The notes below the pieces were generated by a model. It ran no database searches. It saw nothing but the letters and a program-made list of their open reading frames with translations, and had not been told where the DNA came from. Both the position numbers and the translations under genes were made by a program. DNA of 64,000 bases from Cyclobacteriaceae bacterium (lineage in GTDB: Bacteria; Bacteroidota; Bacteroidia; Cytophagales; Cyclobacteriaceae). Positions 33,580 to 43,365 of this stretch are shown piece after piece. Where the stretch lies: positions 1,116,001 through 1,180,000 of the forward strand of contig JABFRS010000001.1 of the NCBI GenBank assembly GCA_013141055.1, written 5' to 3'. Every line of letters begins with the position of its first letter. The first letter of the stretch is position 1.

Positions 33580-35019
33580 ATGGGACACGGTAAAGCGGTT
33601 GAAGTGCAGGAGAGTAACGTTGCGGAAGCCATCATAGTACAATTCAGGAAGATTGTGGGTGACGAATACGTCATGGCCGATGGCACAGGCATGGAGGATT
33701 ATGCTCACGACAAGACAGAAGACTATTTCTTCATGCCGGATGTTGTTGTCAAGCCCCGCACTCCGCAGGAAATCAGTGAGATATTGAAGATCTGTCACGA
33801 AAATAAAATACCCGTTACTCCACGAGGTGCAGGCACCGGGCTCAGTGGTGGCGCTCTTCCCATCAAGCAGGGATTAGTGATCTCAATGGAGAGATTTAAT
33901 AAGATATTAAACATCGATGAGCTCAACCTTCAGGCAACTGTAGAGCCTGGTGTGATCACGGAAGTATTTCAAAACACCGTAAAAGAAAAAGGACTCTTCT
34001 ATCCACCTGATCCAGCCAGTCGCGGATCTTGTTTCCTTGGCGGAAATCTAGCCAACAATTCTGGCGGACCAAAAGCTGTCAAGTATGGAGTAACACGAGA
34101 CTATGTGATCAACATGGAGGTGGTGCTTCCAACCGGTGAGATCATCTGGACGGCCGCAAATGTTTTGAAGAATTCAACGGGATATAATCTCACACAACTC
34201 ATGTGCGGAAGTGAAGGCACGCTTGGCATTATCACCAAGATTGTTTTCAAGCTTAGAGGATTTCCCCAGAAGAACGTGTTGATGATGATTCCCTTCACTA
34301 CCAATGAAGAAGCCTGCAGTGCCATTGCCGCAATCTTTGTGGCAGGCATCACGCCTTCCGGAATGGAATTTTTCGAAAAGGAAGCTGCTTTTAAAACATT
34401 TGAATATTGTGAAAAGGTTTTGAATAGTCCAGTGACAACCAAACTTACAGAGGGGATGAACGCTTACCTTCTTTGCGAACTGGATGGTAATGATGAAGAA
34501 GTCCTGATGCGCGATGCTGAACGCGTGATGGGTGTTATAGAGAAATTTAATTCAGGTGAAGTGTTGTTTGCTGAAAGCGCAGCCCAAAAGGAAGAGCTCT
34601 GGAAAATCCGCAAAAATATTTCACCCGCAGTAAACTGGTATACCCTGACGAAATCGGACGATGTAGTGGTTCCAAGAAGCAATTTGCCAAAGTTGATATC
34701 AGGTATTAAAGCGATTGGTAAGGCTTATAATTTTAATACTGTATGTTTTGGACACTTGGGTGATGGAAATCTTCACGTTAATATTTTAAAAGAAAATATC
34801 AGTGAAGCAGACTGGGAGACAAAAATTCCTGAAGGTATTGGAGAGATCTTTAAGCTTACCGTTAGCCTTGGCGGCACCCTTTCCGGCGAACATGGTATCG
34901 GTATTGCAAAACGTCCTTACATGCCCATTGCAATGAGTGAAGTGAACCTGAATTTGATGCGCGGTATAAAAAAGGTTTTTGACCCACATGGTATTTTAAA
35001 TCCGGGGAAAATCTTCTGA
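33580..35019 (+). CDS. FAD-linked oxidase, GlcD / D-lactate dehydrogenase type
   Basis: 479 residues. The FAD-binding PCMH domain contains [15 protein letters not shown] (about 49-63), the pyrophosphate loop [15 protein letters not shown] (about 80-94) and [12 protein letters not shown]. The C-terminal FAD-oxidase domain has the conserved [13 protein letters not shown] (about 389-401) and [13 protein letters not shown] (about 432-444) with metal- and substrate-binding His residues. These features fit glycolate oxidase subunit GlcD and D-lactate/D-2-hydroxyglutarate dehydrogenases. No GlcE/GlcF partners are adjacent, so the electron acceptor and substrate are open. Confidence 0.9.
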   Translation: MGHGKAVEVQESNVAEAIIVQFRKIVGDEYVMADGTGMEDYAHDKTEDYFFMPDVVVKPRTPQEISEILKICHENKIPVTPRGAGTGLSGGALPIKQGLVISMERFNKILNIDELNLQATVEPGVITEVFQNTVKEKGLFYPPDPASRGSCFLGGNLANNSGGPKAVKYGVTRDYVINMEVVLPTGEIIWTAANVLKNSTGYNLTQLMCGSEGTLGIITKIVFKLRGFPQKNVLMMIPFTTNEEACSAIAAIFVAGITPSGMEFFEKEAAFKTFEYCEKVLNSPVTTKLTEGMNAYLLCELDGNDEEVLMRDAERVMGVIEKFNSGEVLFAESAAQKEELWKIRKNISPAVNWYTLTKSDDVVVPRSNLPKLISGIKAIGKAYNFNTVCFGHLGDGNLHVNILKENISEADWETKIPEGIGEIFKLTVSLGGTLSGEHGIGIAKRPYMPIAMSEVNLNLMRGIKKVFDPHGILNPGKIF

Positions 35020-35066
35020 TCACAAACGTTACCTTTATCAAACCAAAATCCAAAACCTATCTAAAC

Positions 35067-35768
35067 ATGAGAAATATTATTGCAATCCTTTCTGTCATCG
35101 TGCTTCTATCGAGTTGCGGTGGATCAGGCACCTCCAATCAACTTACAGAGGAACAAAAGAAAGACGGCTGGAAATTGTTATTCGATGGAAAGACAATGGA
35201 CGGCTGGAGAATATTTAAAGGTAAAGAAAACGATACCTGGGAAGTGATCGACGGAACGCTGCATTGCAAACCGACTACCGAGACTTCTTCCAAGCGCGCT
35301 GACCTGATGACTACTGAGATGTATCAGAATTTTGAATTGTCATTCGACTGGAAGATTTCAAAAGAAGGAAACAGTGGTGTAATGTATCGCGTAACAGAAG
35401 AGTATGACGTTCCTTACGCAACAGGTCCTGAGTATCAGTTGATCGATGATAAGGGTTATCCAAAAGAAGTTCCTGAGCATTTCACAGGTGCTGACTATGA
35501 CGTTTATGCTCCTTCTGAAGCTAAATCAAACGCGATTGGGGAATGGAATACAACAAAGATCATTGTCAATGGAAATAATGTTGAACATTGGCTTAACGGA
35601 ACGAAAGTAGTTTCTTATGAGCTTGATGGGGATGACTGGCAACAAAAGGTCGCAGCCAGCAAATGGAAAGAATTCCCAGGATATGGAAAAGCTCCCAGCG
35701 GATACATTGATCTTCAAGATCATGGCCATGAGGTTTGGTTCAGGAATGTGATGATCAAAACCCTTTAG
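35067..35768 (+). CDS. DUF1080 (3-keto-disaccharide hydrolase domain) lipoprotein
   Basis: 233 residues. The lipoprotein signal ends LLSSC (about residue 17), followed by a Gly/Ser linker. The DUF1080 jelly-roll begins at GWKLLFDGKTMDGWRIFKG (about 36-54), with DGTLHCK, FELSFDWKIS and GNSGVMYR segments in the order usual for the family. Related domains hydrolyse 3-keto-glycosides made by GMC or Gfo/Idh-type oxidoreductases; no such oxidoreductase is adjacent. Anchored on the envelope, it would act on sugars or glycans. A terminator follows at 35791. Confidence 0.88.
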   Translation: MRNIIAILSVIVLLSSCGGSGTSNQLTEEQKKDGWKLLFDGKTMDGWRIFKGKENDTWEVIDGTLHCKPTTETSSKRADLMTTEMYQNFELSFDWKISKEGNSGVMYRVTEEYDVPYATGPEYQLIDDKGYPKEVPEHFTGADYDVYAPSEAKSNAIGEWNTTKIIVNGNNVEHWLNGTKVVSYELDGDDWQQKVAASKWKEFPGYGKAPSGYIDLQDHGHEVWFRNVMIKTL

Positions 35769-35790
35769 TAAGGCGATCCGCAAGTCAGTA

Positions 35791-35827
35791 AAATAGCGCA
35801 GGAGAATATCCTGTGCTATTTTTTTAT
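35791..35827 (+). terminator. Intrinsic terminator after the DUF1080 gene
   Basis: AATAGCGCAGGA (35792-35803) pairs with TCCTGTGCTATT (35809-35820) with one G-T wobble around a short loop, followed by a run of T. It lies between convergent genes, and the A-rich left flank allows limited function in reverse. Confidence 0.8.
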
Positions 35828-35851
35828 TTCAATGAGCCAGGTCCGATATAC

Positions 35852-37198
35852 CTATGAATGAATGTATTCGATGACTCCATCACGAATTCTTGTAAACGTA
35901 TCAATCAATACTTCTTCATTCTCCTCAAGGAGGGTTACACGAAAGCCGCTAAGCTCTGAGCAAAAAGAAGAAATAGGCACTACGCAAACACCTTTTGCCC
36001 CTAGCAGATAATAGACAAACCTCTTATCCAGGGGAATATCCTTCTCCACCCAACGCTCGACCTGTTCATTGATCTCAGGATTGGACATTTTCATTTTCTG
36101 ATGAGGCTTTAAAGCTCCCTTTCGGAAAATGATTGTATTATAAAAAGCACCAAACGTTTCATTGAATGTCAATTCCGGAATATCTTTTAAAATGTTTGCA
36201 ATCACTTTACTTCGTTTTCCGATATTCTGATTTGTTTCAAGACGATATGTCTTGAATCTTGAATCGCCTAATACTTTTGGAATTACCAATTGAGGAAGCT
36301 TCGTAGAGCAAACCTCAATCATTTTAGCATTATCCAGCGCCTGACAATATTTATTAAACTCAACATCTTTGTGACGATTATAATATTCCATCCAACCGCA
36401 TCGCGCTCCCGGCCATGGAAGCTCCTTTGAAATACCTTTCATTGAAATTCCAGGAACATCTTCAATAACTTCTGCCAGTGAATAGGCTCGCGCACCATTA
36501 TAGGTTATGTTGATATAAATTTCATCAGCAACGATGAATAAATCGAATTCTCTTGCAATCGAAACAATCCTTTTCAACATCTCCAGAGGATAAACCATTC
36601 CTGTAGGATTGTCAGGATTGATGATGAGGATCCCTGCAATATTAGGATTGTACTTAACCTTATTATAAAGATCATCCAGATCAGGATACCAACTATTGTC
36701 GGGATCCAACCGATAGGTCAACGGTTCATGATTGGCATGAGCAGCTTCGGCGCTGGAATGGGTAGAGTATGCTGGTGATGGTCCGATCACACGCCCGGTT
36801 GGAACTATGTACTGATACACTTTTCCAATGGCATCACCGAGTCCGTTAAAGAAACAAATATCTTCAGCATCAATCTGAACACCATTCAGCGCATTGACCT
36901 GAGCCGCAAGAAACTCACGGGTAGCTAGCATTCCCTTGGAGGGACAATAGCTATAAGTACTATCCTACCGAACCAGATCTGCAATAATTTCTTTGATCCA
37001 TGAAGGCAGCTTATGGTTCTTGTGAATAGGGTCGCCGATGTTCTCCCATGAGATCCGAAGACCATGTTTTTCAAGTTGCTCTGCCTTCTTTACGATCTCG
37101 CGAATCTCATAGCTTAGTTCACTGGCACCTTCGTTGAGGAGTTTTTGTCGCATTGAAAAATACTTTTGTACGATCATTAAAATACGGTTTAATTCCAT
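35852..37198 (-). pseudogene. PLP-dependent class I/II aminotransferase interrupted by an in-frame TAG
   Basis: The reading frame from the ATG at 37198 (MELNRIL) gives about 77 residues to DLVR, then TAG at 36967-36965. It then resumes in the same frame with DSTYSYCPSKGMLATREF and continues to a stop at 35852. The second part has the aminotransferase hallmarks NPDNPTGM (about 194), VADEIYIN, and the PLP-lysine region SKELPWPGARCGW. Joined, the product would be about 447 residues, typical for Bacteroidota members. The N-terminal piece alone cannot fold, and the downstream part (ATG at 36931) lacks the N-terminal arm. It is a recent nonsense mutation (CAG to TAG is one change), a base error, or a suppressed codon. 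Confidence 0.85.
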
Positions 37199-37280
37199 CT
37201 GCGCCAAGCCTACCAAACAAGCATATCAGGACGAACAGGAAAATTGTTTTGTTTATTAAGAATTTCATTATTTGCAGACT

Positions 37281-39188
37281 ATGTGCGGCATCACCGGAGT
37301 CTTTGCGTTTAACCTCGTTGGCAAGTTCAGCAAAATCAATATTGCTGCGGCAACAGAATCTCTTGCTCACCGCGGTCCGGATGCTCAAAACATCCACGTA
37401 GATGAGTGGGTTTGCCTTGGACACAGAAGACTATCAATCATTGACACCCGCGACATCGCCAATCAACCATTGTGGGACGAAAGTGAGCGATACTGCATTG
37501 TCTTCAATGGAGAGATCTTCAACTATCAGGAGCTTCGGGAAGAACTGAAAGAGAAAGGCGTCACCTTTTTTTCAGAGTCTGATACTGAAGTTTTACTGAA
37601 GATGTACCTTCATGAAAAAGAGAATTGCCTTTCCAGACTCAATGGATTCTTTTCGTTTTGTGTATACGACCGTGAAGAACAATCCCTTTTTATTGCACGA
37701 GACCGTTTCGGCATCAAACCACTCCTGTATGTCATGGATGATGATAAATTTCTGTTTGGATCAGAAATGAAATCAATCCTGGCTTACGGTATTGAAAAAG
37801 AGATCGACTATAGTTCTCTCTTTACTTACCTGCAGCTTAATTATATCACAGCACCGGATACAATTTTTTCAAAAGTCAAAAAACTGATGCCTGGTCATTT
37901 TGCCAGAGTTACGAACAGACAAATGACCATTGGTAAATATTATGAGGTTCCTTTTGATGAAGTCAAAGCTGTCACAAATCCTATCTCTTACGAAAAGGCT
38001 AAAGAAAAATTTAAGGCTTTGCTCGAAAAATCAGTTCAGAGAAGACTGGTTTCGGATGTTCCATTAGGTTCTTTTCTCAGCGGTGGAGTAGATTCCTCCG
38101 TTGTCGCTATGATAGCCAAACAGCACAAACCCGATCTCCACACTTTTTCGATTGGATTCAAAGACGAAAAGTTCTTTGACGAAACAGCTTATGCACAATT
38201 AGTAGCACAAAAGATTCAGTCAGAACATACCGTATTCTCTCTCACGAATGACGATTTATATAAGCATCTTAATTCAATACTTGATTCTACGGATGAACCT
38301 TTTGCAGATTCTTCCTCTATAGCTGTTTATATTTTGAGCAAGGAAACCCGCAAGCATTCTACTGTAGCTCTTTCTGGCGATGGTGCAGACGAACTAATGG
38401 GTGGTTATAATAAACATGCTGCATTTTATCGCACACTTCATCCTGGTTGGAAAGAAAATATCGCTGCCGGGCTGGGTCCCCTGTGGAAACTGCTTCCTAA
38501 ATCCCGTCATACTTCACTTTCAAATACATTTCGTCAGTTGGATCGATTTGCGGAAGGCGCATCACTTACCTCATCAGAGCGTTATTGGCGCTGGGCAGCA
38601 TTTACTCCTGAAACCAATGCAAAAAAAATCCTGTCTCAGCAAAGTCTTCAGAAATTTTCCGAACAGGATTATGTTGCACGTAAAAAAGAATTACTGAAAT
38701 TCATTCCTTCAAAAGAGTCAATGAATGATATTTTTCTGACGGATGTTAATCTTGTTCTTTCGAACGATATGCTCACAAAGATTGACATGATGAGTATGGC
38801 ACATGGTCTTGAGGTGAGGGTGCCATTCCTCGATTATGAGCTTGTAAATTTTGTATTCAGTCTTCCTGATCAGTATAAAATTGATGGATCGATGAGGAAA
38901 AAAATTCTTCAGGATACATTCCGTGAGATGCTTCCAGCAGAATTATACAATCGGCCGAAAAAAGGTTTCGAAGTTCCATTGCTTAAGTGGCTTCGATCAG
39001 AAATGAAATCAACAATTGAGAATGATCTACTCTCTGATAAATTTGTCAACGAACAGGGAATTTTTAATTACACAGAAATTAAAAAACTGAAGCGAAAATT
39101 ATTCTCCATGAATCCTGGAGATGTGCATGCGCGTATTTGGGGGCTTGTTGTATTTCAGTGGTGGTGGAAAAAGATTCACCTGATTTAG
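37281..39188 (+). CDS. asnB: Asparagine synthase, glutamine-hydrolysing
   Basis: 635 residues from the ATG at 37281. The mature N-terminus CGITGVFAF supplies the Cys nucleophile of the glutaminase domain, so the in-frame codons before it are excluded. The glutaminase domain runs to about 200 and includes HRGPDAQ, GHRRLSIID and FNGEIFNY. The synthetase domain has the PP-loop LSGGVDSSVVA (about 262-272) and SGDGADELMGGY (about 362). It makes asparagine from aspartate, glutamine and ATP. Some long AsnB-type proteins instead amidate envelope sugars. It is divergent from the broken aminotransferase gene, 82 bases away. Confidence 0.92.
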   Translation: MCGITGVFAFNLVGKFSKINIAAATESLAHRGPDAQNIHVDEWVCLGHRRLSIIDTRDIANQPLWDESERYCIVFNGEIFNYQELREELKEKGVTFFSESDTEVLLKMYLHEKENCLSRLNGFFSFCVYDREEQSLFIARDRFGIKPLLYVMDDDKFLFGSEMKSILAYGIEKEIDYSSLFTYLQLNYITAPDTIFSKVKKLMPGHFARVTNRQMTIGKYYEVPFDEVKAVTNPISYEKAKEKFKALLEKSVQRRLVSDVPLGSFLSGGVDSSVVAMIAKQHKPDLHTFSIGFKDEKFFDETAYAQLVAQKIQSEHTVFSLTNDDLYKHLNSILDSTDEPFADSSSIAVYILSKETRKHSTVALSGDGADELMGGYNKHAAFYRTLHPGWKENIAAGLGPLWKLLPKSRHTSLSNTFRQLDRFAEGASLTSSERYWRWAAFTPETNAKKILSQQSLQKFSEQDYVARKKELLKFIPSKESMNDIFLTDVNLVLSNDMLTKIDMMSMAHGLEVRVPFLDYELVNFVFSLPDQYKIDGSMRKKILQDTFREMLPAELYNRPKKGFEVPLLKWLRSEMKSTIENDLLSDKFVNEQGIFNYTEIKKLKRKLFSMNPGDVHARIWGLVVFQWWWKKIHLI

Positions 39189-39751
39189 AACCTATAGGAA
39201 ACCACTGCCTGGATGGAATGTATGAAATCATTGGTTTTATCTATCCACATAAATTTTACCTCTCCACCTATCCCTACCTGTTCTGTTATCTTATAAAGGT
39301 AAAGTCCGGACAACTGAACATTGGAATAGGAAATTACTGTGCTCTTACTACTCTCAGCCCCGGTACTATTGATCTGGGATTTCATGATCACCACGCCTGT
39401 TCCCCCTGTTATATAAAAATTCTTCAAGATTCGCATTCTCAAATTTGCCATGAGTGGAATGATCGCCAGATCCACATTTCCATCACCGGTTTCCAGGCCA
39501 ACATTATACAATTTGTAATATCCTGATTCAACCCCCAGACTCAACCGATGCTCCGGCTCCCACATGATCCGGACTGAACTTCCTATGTAATCATTAGTTA
39601 TAGAACTTCTTCCAATCACCATATTATTATAATAGTGTGTCCATCCAGTACCGACCTGGATAGACATTCTTAAAGTGGTGTCCATCTCCTGGCCTCTTCC
39701 TTGCAGGAATGCGAAAAGCAATAAAACCGACAGAGTAATTCCTTTCTTCAT
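39185..39751 (-). CDS. Outer-membrane beta-barrel protein, unknown
   Basis: 188 residues. A signal peptide (about 1-20, ending GRGQ) is followed by alternating beta-strands and a C-terminal aromatic SYRF typical of outer-membrane barrels. No specific family is recognised. Its start overlaps the stop of the upstream glycerophosphodiesterase gene by four bases (ATGA). Its own end overlaps the end of asnB by four bases on the opposite strand. It is the last gene of a tightly coupled three-gene operon with another barrel-like protein and a lipoprotein phosphodiesterase. Confidence 0.75.
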   Translation of the reverse strand: MKKGITLSVLLLFAFLQGRGQEMDTTLRMSIQVGTGWTHYYNNMVIGRSSITNDYIGSSVRIMWEPEHRLSLGVESGYYKLYNVGLETGDGNVDLAIIPLMANLRMRILKNFYITGGTGVVIMKSQINSTGAESSKSTVISYSNVQLSGLYLYKITEQVGIGGEVKFMWIDKTNDFIHSIQAVVSYRF

Positions 39752-40998
39752 TCCTGTATATAAAAATAGTATGCTGTCATCGCCGAATAATTACTGAGCA
39801 ATCCGTCGAAGTTTCCTTCGGTGATAAACTGCTTCATGAACTTCTGATCATCAATGGTCCAGCAGAATACTTTTCTTCCTTCTGAGTGCATCAACTCAAC
39901 ATTTTCAACCTGCGTGCCAAGTGTCCAGCGTGGACTCCATACTTTAGCATTTGTATTACGAACCTGCTCCAGTGTCAATTCGCACAGAGCCGGAATATTT
40001 TCATGGTTAGGGTACGCAAGAAATTCATTGATCATTTCATCCGTCGGAAGGCCTATCCATATTTCTACATTGCGATTAGCAGCTCTTGCCCTTGCCAATG
40101 CGCTCTGTTGCAATGGTATCACCGCTTTTAAAGCATTAGGATTATCCTTCATATCAAGCCATACGGCACGCAACTCTGTACTATCAACAACAAAAGTCAG
40201 AGCTTCCTCAAGTGTAGGGATTTTTTCCCCATGAAGAAGCCGCACATAGGTGGATATCTGGTCAAAAGTGTACTCTTCAACAGCTCCAATGAGTGGTCCT
40301 TTTGTTGTGGATCTTATGTTAAGATCCTCATCATGATAGATCACGGGCACTTTGTCTTTTGTAAGTCGGATGTCAATTTCAATACCCGTTGTACCAAAGT
40401 TTCTGGTGTAGCGGATCATATCGATACTATTCTCTGAGTGCGGAAGATTATCAGAATTTCTTCCACCAGACCGATGGGCCATTACATAAAAATCAGAAGT
40501 CTTGATCTTTTCGGAAAACGGACGCACATACTCCATTTGTATTTCAGTGGATGGCAGACTTGGCCCTTCACCATATGCGCCGGTAATCATAGGATTCCCC
40601 TGAACTTTATTTAGAATATCTTTCGCACCATTATTTTTTGAAATACGTAAACTGATCAAACCCGTCTTATTGTTGGAAGAGTAACGCCAGTAACCTTCCA
40701 TGAAGATCACTGAATCCAGATGAGCCGCTTTCATTACGAAGTAGCATCCCTGCACCTCGCTGAATAAAGAAAAATCGTTACCATGCCATTTCAGCACTGC
40801 GAAAGGACCAAAAAGATTGCTTCCTTTTGTAATTGCATACACTCCTTCCATATAAGGTCTTGAAGCAACTGGCATCCTATCTCCGTCTTTTAAGATTGAA
40901 TTGGGAAGAAAAGGAATAAACGCATTGTTTTCACGAATGCAGCTGCCCGCAAGCATCAGAAGAATAAAAATTAAACCGAAGAAATTTCTCTTTGTCAT
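39748..40998 (-). CDS. Glycerophosphodiester phosphodiesterase family lipoprotein
   Basis: 416 residues. The lipoprotein signal ends LAGSC (about residue 19). An N-terminal region of about 150 residues, rich in beta-strands, is not recognised. The GDPD TIM-barrel follows: MAHRSGGRNSDNLPHSENS (about 173-191) gives the first catalytic His and the Glu of HRG-(x)n-EN, EIDIRLTKDKVPVIYHDEDL (about 206-225) the Glu/Asp metal ligands and second His. A late VFCWTIDD segment is typical of the family. It probably cleaves glycerophosphodiesters outside the inner membrane. ATGA overlaps join it to both neighbours. Confidence 0.88.
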   Translation of the reverse strand: MTKRNFFGLIFILLMLAGSCIRENNAFIPFLPNSILKDGDRMPVASRPYMEGVYAITKGSNLFGPFAVLKWHGNDFSLFSEVQGCYFVMKAAHLDSVIFMEGYWRYSSNNKTGLISLRISKNNGAKDILNKVQGNPMITGAYGEGPSLPSTEIQMEYVRPFSEKIKTSDFYVMAHRSGGRNSDNLPHSENSIDMIRYTRNFGTTGIEIDIRLTKDKVPVIYHDEDLNIRSTTKGPLIGAVEEYTFDQISTYVRLLHGEKIPTLEEALTFVVDSTELRAVWLDMKDNPNALKAVIPLQQSALARARAANRNVEIWIGLPTDEMINEFLAYPNHENIPALCELTLEQVRNTNAKVWSPRWTLGTQVENVELMHSEGRKVFCWTIDDQKFMKQFITEGNFDGLLSNYSAMTAYYFYIQE

Positions 40999-41726
40999 AG
41001 TATAAGTCCAATCGAAATTTCAGGAATATTATAAAAGCGATTAAAGGTGCTGAATGCCGGCCAGGCGATGTAATCAAATTTGGTATAGTGATTTTTGAGT
41101 CCAAGAATAATGACATTGTCCTTCCAAAGTCGCTGCTCCATATATAACCCCACGCTAAAACCATTGTAAAAATTCTTCTCATCTGAGATTACATTCTCTC
41201 CTGTCCTGATCTTTACGTGACTTACAACACTCAACTCACTCTTAATAGTAAATGCCACGTCTTTGTACCGGTAGCCAAATGAGAAATTCGGATTATGGAT
41301 AATCGCCCTTACATCAGTATTAAAGTCAGCGAAGGACAAAGCGCCAATGACGCCCGCAAGATCATAACCAATATTAAAAGAGAACGTATCATTGAATTGC
41401 TTATTCCACTTTACACCAATAGCAAGTTGATTGGAGATAATCACCGTACCAAGATTAAGATGGGCAGTAAAATTCCTATGCAACCCCATGCGACCCTGAA
41501 CATTGAGAAAAGGAATATGATAAGCACCTTCCAGCCATGCTTCAGGAAATTTGAATTTCTCAATGAGGATGGCAACTTTAATCTTGCGTAACTTTGGAGT
41601 CTGGGGATAGAACAAACTCGCATGAATAATATCAAACTCTTTTTCAACCTTCTTTTCCTGTGAGAAACAGCAATTGAAAATCATTAAAAATGATAGAAGG
41701 AAAACAGCTTTTTTGATAGGAATCAC
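40995..41726 (-). CDS. Outer-membrane barrel-like protein, unknown
   Basis: 243 residues. A signal peptide (about 1-22, ending CCFSQ) is followed by amphipathic beta-strands throughout (for example AIGVKWNKQF, FSFGYRYKDVAFTI, GFSVGLYMEQRL) and a hydrophobic C-terminus ISIGLIL. This pattern is that of an outer-membrane barrel, though the last residue is Leu rather than Phe. It is the first gene of the operon and overlaps the GDPD gene by four bases (ATGA). Function unknown. Confidence 0.72.
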   Translation of the reverse strand: MIPIKKAVFLLSFLMIFNCCFSQEKKVEKEFDIIHASLFYPQTPKLRKIKVAILIEKFKFPEAWLEGAYHIPFLNVQGRMGLHRNFTAHLNLGTVIISNQLAIGVKWNKQFNDTFSFNIGYDLAGVIGALSFADFNTDVRAIIHNPNFSFGYRYKDVAFTIKSELSVVSHVKIRTGENVISDEKNFYNGFSVGLYMEQRLWKDNVIILGLKNHYTKFDYIAWPAFSTFNRFYNIPEISIGLIL

Positions 41727-41770
41727 AAGAATTTAGAAATTTAGAGGGTCAGTTTAACCATTAAATAATC

Positions 41771-42682
41771 ATGCCAAGAGCCATTTCATTAGCGCTTTTT
41801 CTAATCACCCTCACGACGATTGTCAATGCCCAAATTGCTACTGCCAAAAATGAAATCGCATTCGTAAGTGATACACAGGCGCCATTGTGGATGGAGAACA
41901 TTTATCTGAAAGGCAACCAAAACAAAAAGGCAACACGATTGATCTTTGAAGATATTGTTAAGACTAAACCACGAACAGTTTACATTCTGGGAGACGTAGT
42001 TTCTCTTGGCTTCCGTAATAAAAAATGGAGAGACATGGATAAATATATTGAGGCCTGTAGAAAAGAAGGGATTGAAGTCCATGCAGTATTAGGAAATCAT
42101 GATGTCATGAGACGCGCGGCAAAAGGAGAAGTGAATTTTCAAAAGCGTTTCCCCGATCATGTGCGTACCGGATATGTGAGCATAGTCGATTCAGTTGCCA
42201 TTATTCTTGTGAATTCAAATTTCTCGAAACTGAAAACAGAAGCCATTGTTATCCAACAATCCTGGTATGAAAAAATGCTTGATGCTGTAGATAAAGATCC
42301 TGCAATAAAAGCAACCATTGTCACCTGTCATCATGCACCATACACCAATAGCAAACTGGTGGGATCATCTACGATTGTGCAAGAGCGTTTTGTGAAACCC
42401 TATCTGAAAACAAAAAAAGGATTACTGTTTATCACCGGACACTCCCACACATTTGAACATTTTAAGAAATCTGGAAAAGATTTTCTTGTTATTGGCGGTG
42501 GTGGCGGGCTTCATCAGCCATTGGGCATAAAAATCGAAGACTCTTCAGGAAAGTATAAGCCCATGTTTCACTACCTAACGGTTCTAAGAAGCAAAGAAAA
42601 TCTATTGGTATTGTCGCACTTCCTTAAAGATGACTTCTCCGGTGTTGATAAAAAGTATTCATTTTCAGTTCCCATACCATGA
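41771..42682 (+). CDS. Secreted calcineurin-like metallophosphoesterase
   Basis: 303 residues with a signal peptide (about 1-20, ending VNAQ). The two-metal phosphoesterase motifs appear in order: FVSDTQAP (Asp, Gln in place of the usual His), LGDVVSLG (about 77), LGNHDVM (about 107), CHHAPY (about 190) and TGHSHTF (about 222). The first motif normally reads D-x-H, so Asp-Thr-Gln is a variation that weakens one metal ligand. It would hydrolyse phosphomonoesters or diesters in the periplasm. It is divergent from the GDPD operon and may be functionally linked to it. Confidence 0.88.
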   Translation: MPRAISLALFLITLTTIVNAQIATAKNEIAFVSDTQAPLWMENIYLKGNQNKKATRLIFEDIVKTKPRTVYILGDVVSLGFRNKKWRDMDKYIEACRKEGIEVHAVLGNHDVMRRAAKGEVNFQKRFPDHVRTGYVSIVDSVAIILVNSNFSKLKTEAIVIQQSWYEKMLDAVDKDPAIKATIVTCHHAPYTNSKLVGSSTIVQERFVKPYLKTKKGLLFITGHSHTFEHFKKSGKDFLVIGGGGGLHQPLGIKIEDSSGKYKPMFHYLTVLRSKENLLVLSHFLKDDFSGVDKKYSFSVPIP

Positions 42683-42709
42683 TGGAATGATTTTTACATA
42701 GTTACTACA

Positions 42710-43351
42710 ATGAACTATTTCATTCTTTCAATCATTCTGGTAGTATCCACTTTTTTACAAACTGCAGCTCAGACAGACTGCGATTTGAAGGTGGATAAAA
42801 ACGGCATTAAGGTCTACACCTGTGAACTTAAAAATTCAAAATTTAAATCAGTAAAAGCATCCTTCGAACTCGAGAGCACACTTTCTCAATTTGCAGCAGC
42901 AGTTCTTGATATTGACAGATATAAAGAATGGCAATACAAGACGCTGGAAGCAATGGTTTTGAAAAAAGTGAGTAACGGGGAAGTTATTTATTATACCGAG
43001 GCAGCCGCCCCAATATTGACAAGTAATCGCGACTTTGTTATTAAGCTGACAGTAAATCAAAATCAGCAGACAAAAGATCTTCAAGTGGATCTTGTCAGTC
43101 TGCCGAAATACATTCCTGAAAAAGAAAACGTAATACGCGTTCCCTATTCCAAAGCCCAATACACTGTAAAAGCATTAAGTGCTTCAAGGCTTAAGGTTGA
43201 TTACTATATTGAAATTGATCTTGGTGGATCAGTCCCAGCCTGGATGGTAAATTCCGTTGCTCCTCAGGCTCCTTATGAAACTTTCAAAGATCTGAAAAAG
43301 ATTATTGGAGAATATAAGAATAAGGGAGTCAGTTTTGTGTTGAATCAATAA
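42710..43351 (+). CDS. Secreted START-domain (SRPBCC fold) protein
   Basis: 213 residues. A signal peptide (about 1-20) is followed by a START/Bet v1-like domain: WQYKTLEAMVLKKV (about 66), a conserved SNRDFVIKL strand (about 103) and the C-terminal helix YETFKDLKKII. START domains form a lipid-binding groove, so carriage or sensing of a lipid in the periplasm is the natural inference. It begins 27 bases after the phosphoesterase gene and probably belongs to the same transcript. Confidence 0.85.
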   Translation: MNYFILSIILVVSTFLQTAAQTDCDLKVDKNGIKVYTCELKNSKFKSVKASFELESTLSQFAAAVLDIDRYKEWQYKTLEAMVLKKVSNGEVIYYTEAAAPILTSNRDFVIKLTVNQNQQTKDLQVDLVSLPKYIPEKENVIRVPYSKAQYTVKALSASRLKVDYYIEIDLGGSVPAWMVNSVAPQAPYETFKDLKKIIGEYKNKGVSFVLNQ

Positions 43352-43364
43352 TTTCTTGATTCAA
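43340..43364. terminator. Hairpin between convergent genes
   Basis: TTGAATCAA (43340-43348) and TTGATTCAA (43356-43364) form a perfect nine-base-pair stem around seven bases. It spans the stop codon of the START-domain gene and stops just before the glnS stop. There is no T-run, so its terminator role is uncertain. Confidence 0.4.
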
Positions 43365-43365
43365 C

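Noticed and set aside
36931-36967. A frameshift or two separate genes at the aminotransferase break
   Set aside because: The codon positions on both sides differ by a multiple of three, so the break is a single in-frame TAG. The N-terminal piece alone is not a complete domain.
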